Shown here: piece by piece, positions 56,785-64,000 of the stretch | How positions within the stretch are numbered: position 1 is the stretch's first letter | How the letters are laid out: each line of letters begins with the position of its first letter | NCBI GenBank assembly: GCA_030068145.1 | Contig: JAPJBO010000073.1 | Span: forward strand, 221,501 to 285,500 | DNA from: Diplonema papillatum | Taxonomy: Eukaryota; Euglenozoa; Diplonemea; Diplonemida; Diplonemidae | Reading direction: 5' to 3' | Length of the DNA stretch: 64,000 nucleotides | The notes under the pieces: model-generated | The model's input: the letters and a program-made list of their open reading frames with translations, nothing else | What the model was told of the DNA's origin: nothing | Database searches by the model: none | Position numbers and translations under genes: made by a program

Positions 56785-59700
56785 GGCAGCTCCTGCTGTT
56801 GCTTACCTGCGACTGGAGGGCAGGTGCAGGTTGAGGCCGGAGAGACACCGGCAGGCGAGCCAACTCAGTGCAAAAATTGCACTGGAGAGCTGGGAGATTC
56901 TGGGAGCACCCTGTGGGTCCGAGGCCGCGGTGCGGGAGGCGGTGGCAAAGGTCCTGGACAGGGCCGAGAAGCGGGCAAGGGCCATTGCCAGCCTCCCGGA
57001 CCCACACACGGCCCTGGCCCTGTTGAACTCGTGCGCGGGGTTCGTCTGCGTGGTCTCCCTCATGCGGGCCACGGGCCCGGTGGCGGACTACGGGAGGGTG
57101 GACGCCTTCATGCGGCGAGCCCTGGCGAGGACCCTCGGGGCCGAGCTGGGGGACACCGAGTGGGTGCAGGCCTCGCTGCCCCTGAGGCTGGGCGGCCTAG
57201 GGATGCACTCGTGCGCCGACTCGGCGGCCGTGGCAGGGGTGGCGGCGACCTTGGAGGGCATCAAGGGGCTGCCGCTGCTGACGAGAGCCCCCGGGGGGGG
57301 GCCACTTCAAATCACACTCACACAGGACTCCGTATGCGCGGCGTCGCTCGCCTGCCCCAGACTTGCACTCTTTCCGGAAGTCCTGACCGAGGTCAGAGAC
57401 TCACTGCAAGCAGGGGCAGCCGGCGCGCCACGCAAGCAGAAGGAATGGAGTGGGAAGATCTCCGGGGCCAGGCAGGCGGGCCTGCTGAGGGATCCGCTCG
57501 TCGGGGTCAGGGGCCAGGCGAGGATCCGCAGCTGTGCCGCCAAGCACGCCTCCACGTGGCTCTACGGGGCGCACAACGCCCCGGACGACCTCTGGATGTC
57601 CCCAGCCGAGCTCACAGTGGCAGTGCGCTTGCGGCTGGGGATGCAGCTGGCGCCGCAGGCACGCGAGTGCCGGCTCTGCGGGGCGGCCGAGGCCGACCGC
57701 TTCGGGGACCACTCCCTGACGTGCCTCAACGCGGGGCTGCGCACGCGGGCGCACACAGCGCTCCGCAACGAGGTGGGCGCCCTCGCGAGGGAGGCGCTTC
57801 TCTGCCCGGTCCTAGAGGACCGGCCCTTCACAAAACACCCACACAGGAACAAGCGCGTCGACGTAGCGTACACGCGCGGAGAGAAGAGGAGGCTGATCGA
57901 CGTGGCGATCACCTTCCCGCTACAGGCGAACGCGGTGAAGAAGGCGGCGGAGACCGAGGGTGGGGCGGCCACGAAGTACGAGGCCGTCAAGCGGCGGACG
58001 TACGACGGCCCCATCCTGGCGGAGGCTCCTGAGCAACAGGACCTGCTGCTGGTCCCGATGGTGGTGGACACCTTCGGCGCCTGGGGCGAGTCGGCCCTGC
58101 CCGAGCTGCGGGCGCTAGTGAACGCAGTGCACAGGAGGCACGACTGGGAGACCTACGCGGCGGTCTCCCACCTAGCGTTCCACAGGCTCAGCTTCGTGGT
58201 GGCAAGGGCGGTGGCCCGCATCGCCCTCGTGAACGCGGACGTGCACCTCGGGGCGCGAAGGGTGGAGGAAGGCGAACTCGAGCTGGACGAAATCTCCACG
58301 GACGACGGGGCAGGCAGCAGCAGCAGTAGCAGTAGTAGCAGCGGCAGCAGCAGCGGCGGCGGGGGCGGCAGCAGCAGCAGCAACAGCAGCAGCAGCGTCG
58401 CGAGCGGCGGCGGAGGCGGCGGCGGCGCCCCGGAAGGCGGAGGCGGAGGCGCCCCCGGCGGACCGCAGGCCCCGGCAGCGCAGGGACCACCGCCCCTCCC
58501 CCCCCCGAATGACGAACAATCACAGGAGGGGGGGCAGGGTGAACAGGGAGATGAGGGACGAGCGCCCGGCGCCCAAGCTGCCCCTCGGGGGCAGGTGCAA
58601 GGGGAAGTGATGCCGATCACTGGGGGGGTAGAGCCGATCCCCCGAGTCCCCCCCCTCACCACCCAGCGCCACACACCCGGGTCACGTGCGAGCTGTAGCG
58701 GGCCAGCCGTCACGACCGACCACACGCATGCCGGACCAAGGGCACCCGGCATGCACACCACCACCACCAACACACACACCCAGGGGGGCGGAGGGGTTCG
58801 GCTCTACCACCCTTTTGCTAGGCAGAGCGACTTCCTGCACCGGCCTTCGGGGGTCAGGGAGGGAAGTCCAGCGGTGCCCCCTAGGGGGGGCTCACCAGCG
58901 GCGGCCGGACAGACGGCAGGGCCCGCAGCAGCGCCGGAGGAGCGCATTCTCTGTGTCCCTGGGGAGGGTGGCTCCCTCCTTGGGGACACGGAGGGTGCGC
59001 CGGGGCGGACGCCCCCGGAGAAGCAAGCAGCCGTCCCGGAAGACGAGGAGATGCCGGCCTCGGACGGCGCGCAGGCTGACGTCGAGCCACCGAAGGCGAC
59101 GCGACGGGAAGGCGAAGTCCCCCCCTCAACGGCAACACCCCCAGTGCCACCCGCACCCCCAAAAGAAACAGTAGCACCCCAGCCCCCCCAGCACGCCGCG
59201 GCCGGAACGGCAGAGGGAGTGCGGGTGGCTCCCCTGCGCCCAAGGCAGGCTGGAAAGGCGAACCCCAAGAGGGGACCGAGTCAAGTGGACTCGAGGGCGG
59301 GTACTGGGGCAACAGGGAGCGGGATCCGAGGCCCCTCACAGCACCCCCCAATCCAACACGACACCAACATGCAGGTCGAGGAGGCAGAGGCGACGAGGAA
59401 GGACATCCTCAAGCCACTCGAAGCAGGCAGGGCGGGCACGGCGTCGTCGCGCGACGGCTGGCGATGCGCACCCCCGAGGGCAACCCCGTCCGAGCCGTAC
59501 AGGCAGAGACCGCGGTCGATGGGGACCAAGCGGGACCCGTTGGGGGTCGAGGATGGGCCATCCTCGTCGGTCGTGCCGCCGCTGCCACCGGCCGGTCCAA
59601 CCCCAAAGCCGCAGGTCCGCAAGGGGGAGACCGCCCCGGCCACCTCGAAGCCCCTGGATCCCCCCGGAAAAGGTCGACCCCCACCAAAAAAGCAAGGGCT

Positions 59701-60661
59701 ACCAAAAGGCCCCAATCCACACACACAGGCGCTCAAGCTGCAGGCAGCCGCGAAAACCCCCCAGCCCCCCGAAAAACGCCAACCACCAACAAACCCACAG
59801 GCACCCCCCCAAAAACGAGAGCTCCCCCCCCCGAAAAACGCCACAGCATCTGAAACAAACCCGCAGGCACCCCCCCAAAAACGAGAGCTCCCCCCCCCGA
59901 AAAACGCCCAAGCATCCGAAACAAACCCACAGGCACCCCCCCAAAAACGAGAGCTCCCCCCCCCGAAAAACGCCTCAGCACCAGAAACAAACCCGCAGGC
60001 ACCTCCCCCAAAACGAGAGCCACTCCCCCCGAAAAACGCACCAGCACCAGAAACAAACCCGCAGGCACTCAAGAGAAAAGACCCCCCGGTGGGACTGAGC
60101 AACCCACAACTCTTGAAAAAACCGCGCCCCCCGGGGGACGACCAGCCACCGCCGCCCCCCCCGAAAAAGGCTCCCTCCCCCCCAGAAATAATAATAATCG
60201 CCGCCCATCAGCCACCGCCCCGGCTGAAGCGAAAAGACCCCCCCTGCTCCATACTCCTGGGTGAGAAATACTGCCCCAAAAAAGCCCGCCTTCAGGACCC
60301 CAGCCTGAGCAAGAGCGCCCAAAACACCCAGGTGCAGCAGCAACCTCACCCGAGGCACTCTCCCAGACCGGTCGCAAGCCGGTCGCTTGTGGAGGGTGTC
60401 TCCCCGAGTGAGTTGAGCGGCGTGATCGTACCCTTGCCACAGTCTGCCGGTTCAACCGGACTCGCCCAGACTGGACGATCACCAGGTACCCCAACGACCG
60501 TAGAAAAACGGAATTGGGGACCGCCAAGCCGCGCCACAGCGAGCGCAGGGGTTCCGACGCAAGATCCGGCTAGCCACCGGGCACCCCTGCGGCAGACAGC
60601 GCAAGGACTGGCCAAGTCCCGCGTGGAGGGTGGCCCCTCCATCGCGCCGCGTACACGGTGA
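56785..60661 (+). CDS. 5'-truncated LINE ORF: RT C-terminus, CCHC-like finger, restriction-like endonuclease, Pro-rich tail
   Basis: The frame is open into the hAT relic upstream but LINE-like only from about 56785. It begins in the C-terminal part of a reverse transcriptase (AKIALESWEILGAPCG; RLGGLGMHSCAD). Next come a finger CRLCGAAEADRFGDHSLTC and then KRVDVAYTRGEKRRLIDVAI, which fits the R-x-D-x12-D pattern of restriction-like endonucleases in R2/NeSL-type LINEs. After about 58290 come poly-Ser/Gly and then about 700 Pro-rich residues, including near-identical 26-residue units (NPQAPPQKRELPPPKNA) at about 59790-60070. The RT palm is missing, so the copy cannot move by itself. It ends before a poly-A tail at 60809-60838. 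Whether the Pro-rich tail is part of the native protein is unclear. Confidence 0.75.
59790..60075 (+). repeat. 78-base tandem repeats in the LINE tail
   Basis: About four units beginning AACAAACCC(A/G)CAGGCACC and containing AAAACGAGAGCTCCCCCCC and CGAAAAACGCC. They are in frame and code for a repeated Pro/Lys-rich peptide. Confidence 0.9.
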
Positions 60662-60807
60662 GAACCGTGGGTAGCACCCTCTGCATCTCTCGAATCTCTG
60701 AGTTTTGAGTTTTAGTGGGTAAGTCCCGACGGAAAAACGGACAGTCCCACACTCACAAGTTTGGTCCGGCTTGTGGTCGTGCGTCACGCATTTCTCCCCT
60801 CAGTTAC

Positions 60808-60808
<1 letters not shown>

Positions 60809-60838
<30 letters not shown>
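60809..60838 (+). repeat. poly-A tail of the LINE insertion
   Basis: About 30 A residues, 148 bases after the stop codon at 60661, on the coding strand of the LINE. Family B copy 3 starts immediately after it. Confidence 0.85.
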
Positions 60839-60840
<2 letters not shown>

Positions 60841-61003
60841 CAGGCGCTTCTTTTTTGTGCGTGCTGGTTGATCGCTTTTCCCACTTGTATTTCCCCTGTG
60901 GATATTCAGGTATTCTGATCAACCACCAAAACACGCTGCCTACGTCTTTTTAGCCTGCACAACACATTGAAGGGCAACCCGCAAGATTGTTAGCACTAAA
61001 AAG
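60838..61003 (+). repeat. dispersed repeat family B, copy 3
   Basis: Matches 80-222 and 12515-12680, including GACAGGCGCTTC, CCCACTTGTATTT, CGTCTTTTTAGCCTGC and CAACCCGCAAGATTGTTAG. Confidence 0.85.
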
Positions 61004-62473
61004 TGCGGGAGTGAATTTTACGCAAAATCGAACACGAACCCGCCTGTATTTAGCAGCCGAAATGCGATAGTGCCGCTTCCGCATTGCGGGTGTAACACTC
61101 CCGCATTGCGGATGTGAAAGAATGGTGTGCCGTTCTACGGATATCTGGAACGTGGTGCAAGCTGCTTGGGGACACAACTGGCGCCGAGGTACTTCTGGGA
61201 TGGAGGGTATCCACAGAGGGTGAGAGCCCCGTCGATAGTTGCTAGCACGAGTCGCATCTAGCTCTTCCGCGTTGCTTTCTAGACAGCTTCGAGTTTTAAA
61301 GATCCGTGATTCGTGTCTACGGTCGAGAGTCAAGGCGGGTTGGGGATCTTGCGAGTCTGGCGCAATACGCCTGCTCGTCTGACCGGAAACACGTGTACCA
61401 CCCCCAGCAAACGCAACAAGAGCTACGAATCCGCGTGTATTGCGTTCTTGGCCACGAAAGTGGCGAAGATGGCGCGCCTCCGATGGAGCGCAACGCCGCG
61501 AGACCGGTCGTTGTAAGATTTCGTCAGAATGTAAGCGGGGGAGACCAAGTGCTGAGACAAAAGTGAGACTGACACCGCAGAGCATCGGCACACACTCCAC
61601 GAGCTAGTGTTGTTTAAACACAAAAAGCACATAACACTGAGAGTCTTCCTTTTTGGAAGGAAAGGCTTCCTACCCTTGCGTTGCCGCCAATGCAGCGGCG
61701 GGGATACTCGTGTGCCGGGCTCACACAGCAGCTGTGATGAGCGACACGCGGGCTGGTTAAGCTTAACCAGCCCGGTTGGATTCCTTGTTTGTAACCATTC
61801 AAAAGCTAGCACTGTGTGTGTCGCATTGCAACGCCAGCAAACACGTGGCGTCACATAAGCAGCATTTGCAATATGCGCCCCATAGGTCTGAACCTGTGCT
61901 GACATCCGACATGCGTTCCAACCGACTCTTAATAGAATCAGAATCAGTGCGACATAATTCCGGGTTTGCGGTGTTCGTTCGTTTACAAAGCCTGGCAAAG
62001 GCAGGACCCTTGTCCCTGAAGGTGCGGCTGTCGGTAAGCAGTACACTGAAAAGCCGACGTGAGTACTTGGCTGCGACACGAGCGCCAGTTCGTGTGGCGA
62101 TATCTAGCTTCGTCCCGCAGGGACCGCAAAATGCGTGGGTTGTACTCATATTCTTTACTTTCCGCTGTCGACAAGATTGCTTACTGTCAGTGCCAGGGAT
62201 CCCTTCGGCCATTTTCTGCCATCTCCCGCTTACTTCATCCTTGTGAACGAAGGGAGATCACAGGATCGCTGGGCCATGCTTTCACACCGAGGATCGGCTG
62301 ACGATGTGTGCATCGACACGCTATTGGAAGCCGACTTCTATGTTGTCAAGATGCACCGACACCGTTTTATGGGATCTGATGAGCGATCACTCGGAAACCT
62401 TGACTTCAGCTTTCGGTGCATCCCGTGCCGCCAGTCTTTGAACCCGAGCGGAGGCGCTGCGGTGGCGGGGCTA
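61004..62473. other. intergenic stretch, no gene seen
   Basis: No exon is convincing. It contains a 26-base perfect palindrome at 61749-61774 (arms CGGGCTGGTTAAG) and otherwise unremarkable sequence. Confidence 0.5.
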
Positions 62474-63856
62474 TCAGCGAAGGCCGCCCAAGTCGTTGTT
62501 CAAAAGCCACTCTGCCTTCTCGAACATGCACCGCTGAAGGTCCAACCGGTCCTCGGCAAGACGGGACGTGACGGTGAACTCGAAGCGCACGGCTCTGCGG
62601 AACCAATCCTTGTCTGTCCACACGAGCTGATGCTCGGCCTTCTTCAACAAGGCCCTGTACATCCGTATGGCCTCCTCTTCGGTCGGCTTCGGTCGTCGGC
62701 TGAGGTCGAGCCTCGGCTTCAGGAAGGCTGCCGTATCGTAGTCATTCACGAGACGCACGACGGAATTCGGCCGCATGATGCTCCTGTGTTCGCGTGGTCA
62801 GAATGGAATCATCGATCCTCATCACGGCGCAAGTTCAAAAGATTTCCCATCCTCTTCCCGATAGGTAGCCGGAAGGCTCTCAAACTCGTGTAATGCGCCA
62901 GTGTAGTGCGCGTGCAGCCTAGGACATTTAGGAGCATCACAGACCTGCTACTGGCTCGCTCTTCCGCGCGCTATAAGTCGCGCGCAGTGCCCTCAAGAAG
63001 TAGTGCGCGTGCAGCCTAGGACATTTAGGAGCATCACAGACCTGCTACTGGCTCGCTCTTCCGCGCGCTATAAGTCGCGCAAGAAGTAGTGCGCGTGCAG
63101 CCTAGGACATTTAGGAGCATCACAGACCTGCTACTGGCTCGCTCTTCCGCGCGCTATAAGTCGCGCGCAGTGCCCTTACGAAGTCAGCAAGCTGCCGATG
63201 CCAAAAGACGCAAAGGGCGGCACCCAGCGACAGCCCGACGCTGAAGTGTCATCCCCATTTACTATCGCAACTGGCAGTCTCCGCAAGAACTTCCTACCAG
63301 GTGCTAAAGAGAGTTGAAGTATGGCTAAAGAAGCGAGAGATGAGTTAGAGTGCAGGGACAATCTCTCAAGGAGTTTCCGGTCTCCTCACTTCAAAAAAAA
63401 GTGAATAACAATCGTTTTGTTGAACGCCCGCCACTGAACCAAGATTCACCTGTGTTTCGTGGGCTACATTACATTTACCTCCTTTGATCTTTTGCAGCTG
63501 GCAGCCTCCTCAAGTATTTCCTACAAAGCAGGTGCTTATACAAAAATATAGGCACGATGGTGTTCACGTGCCGGGGGGGATTGGCCTGCTAGTGAGTGAA
63601 TATGACGTTGGAATAATCTTCTCCCAAACACGCTGCCAGCGTTCTCTTTCGTGTTTACAATTAAATACTATTGCGAAAAAGCATACTTTGGATGCTGCTT
63701 CTCGTACTCCTGCGCGGGCCGTCCCGCGGGGTTGATCTTTCGACCGGTGTTCATCGAGTTTCCGAATTGCTGCGTGCGGCCATAACCCTTCGCTGCTCCT
63801 CCCGAGGACGTGCCGAGCCGAGAAGTGCACAGACAACGCACTGTCGACCGCAGCAT
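62474..63856 (-). CDS. mitochondrial LYR-motif-like protein, two exons
   Basis: Exons 63856-63687 (ATG, 170 bases, donor GTATGC) and 62783-62474 (310 bases, acceptor GAACACAG, TGA) join in phase 2 to give 159 residues. The start MLRSTVRCLCTSRLGTSSGG has the Arg/Ser/Leu pattern of a mitochondrial presequence. The second exon reads SVVRLVNDYDTAAF, EEEAIRMYRALLKKAEHQL, then WFRRAVRFEFTVTSRLAEDR and FEKAEWLLNNDLGGL. This matches the Complex1_LYR pattern (a LYR/MYR tripeptide followed by a basic R-x-x-F helix and a closing L-L-x-x-x-L). Such proteins are accessory or assembly factors for respiratory complexes and Fe-S proteins. Here the first residue of the tripeptide is Met. The 0.9 kb intron holds three tandem repeats and two family D copies. 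Confidence 0.6.
62903..63178. repeat. three tandem copies of an 87-97-base unit
   Basis: Units at 62903-62999, 63000-63086 and 63087-63178. Each begins GTAGTGCGCGTGCAGCCTAG or nearly so and ends with a GCGCGCTATAAGTCGCGC block. The middle copy lacks about ten bases (GCAGTGCCCT). They lie in the LYR gene intron. Confidence 0.95.
63254..63548 (+). repeat. repeat family D (SINE-like), one fragment and one full copy
   Basis: A fragment lies at 63254-63300 (ATCGCAACTGGCAGTCTCC, then CTTCCTACCAGGTGC). A full copy lies at 63413-63548, from GTTGAACGCCCGCCACTGAA to CAGGTGCTTATACAAAAATA. Both are antisense to the LYR gene, in its intron. Confidence 0.8.
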
Positions 63857-64000
63857 GTTCTCAAGCCGGCTCCGACCCCCTCCCCTGAGCTGATCTTCCC
63901 CCTGTATCTGCACCCGTGTCAGCTGAAACGAGAAGTACTGAAGTACACGGAGGAATCCAGCCTCAAAGGGTGGAGCCAAAGCTCGTTAACTCCAGTGGTA
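63857..64000. other. 5' flank of the LYR-like gene
   Basis: The minus-strand frame stays open upstream of the ATG to 63979 (MAPPFEAGFLRVLQYFSFQL), so an earlier start cannot be excluded. I prefer 63856 because the presequence-like composition begins there. Confidence 0.4.

Overview
This is a nuclear window from a eukaryote, probably a protist or alga; I cannot place it further. The coding exons are GC-rich and high in GC3. They are separated by AT-richer introns with GT-AG borders, by long poly-A/poly-T runs, by very large microsatellites and by many dispersed repeats. A 28S rRNA fragment of nuclear eukaryotic type is present. Nothing looks prokaryotic: there are no operons, no Shine-Dalgarno spacing and no CRISPR.

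Every host-type gene I can assemble lies on the minus strand. From left to right they are: a riboflavin-pathway fusion (DHBP synthase, GTP cyclohydrolase II and four lumazine synthase domains; 3' end off or near the left edge); a ubiquitin-like/WD40 protein; an RRM plus RS/RGG RNA-binding protein; a coiled-coil protein of three exons over 10.8 kb; a single-exon C2H2-like zinc-finger protein; a membrane-anchored, SAM-domain, O-fucosyltransferase-like protein of at least three exons; a TPR (kinesin-light-chain-like) protein of at least two exons; and a two-exon mitochondrial LYR-motif-like protein. I built the exon models by eye from splice signals, reading frame and phase agreement. No transcript evidence was available.

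Four of the genes (WD40, RGG, zinc finger, fucosyltransferase-like) sit beside truncated or decayed copies of parts of themselves, as if left over from old tandem arrays. Two introns carry extreme repeats. The coiled-coil gene intron holds three (TAG)n arrays of about 242, 207 and 118 copies. The TPR gene intron holds about 296 copies of a 14-bp unit (4.1 kb) that is open in all six frames and accounts for the four giant ORFs there.

Mobile DNA is on the plus strand at 55.7-60.8 kb: a frameshifted hAT transposase relic, followed by a 5'-truncated LINE with a CCHC-like finger and restriction-like endonuclease, a long proline-rich tail and a terminal poly-A. Other remnants are RNase H fragments at 23.3, 26.4 and 39.5 kb and a hAT C-terminus at 46.6-47.0 kb. 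At least eight dispersed repeat families (A-G and J below) recur. One of them (D) is SINE-like, has a poly-A or TAG tail, and often lies within tens of bases of a splice site.
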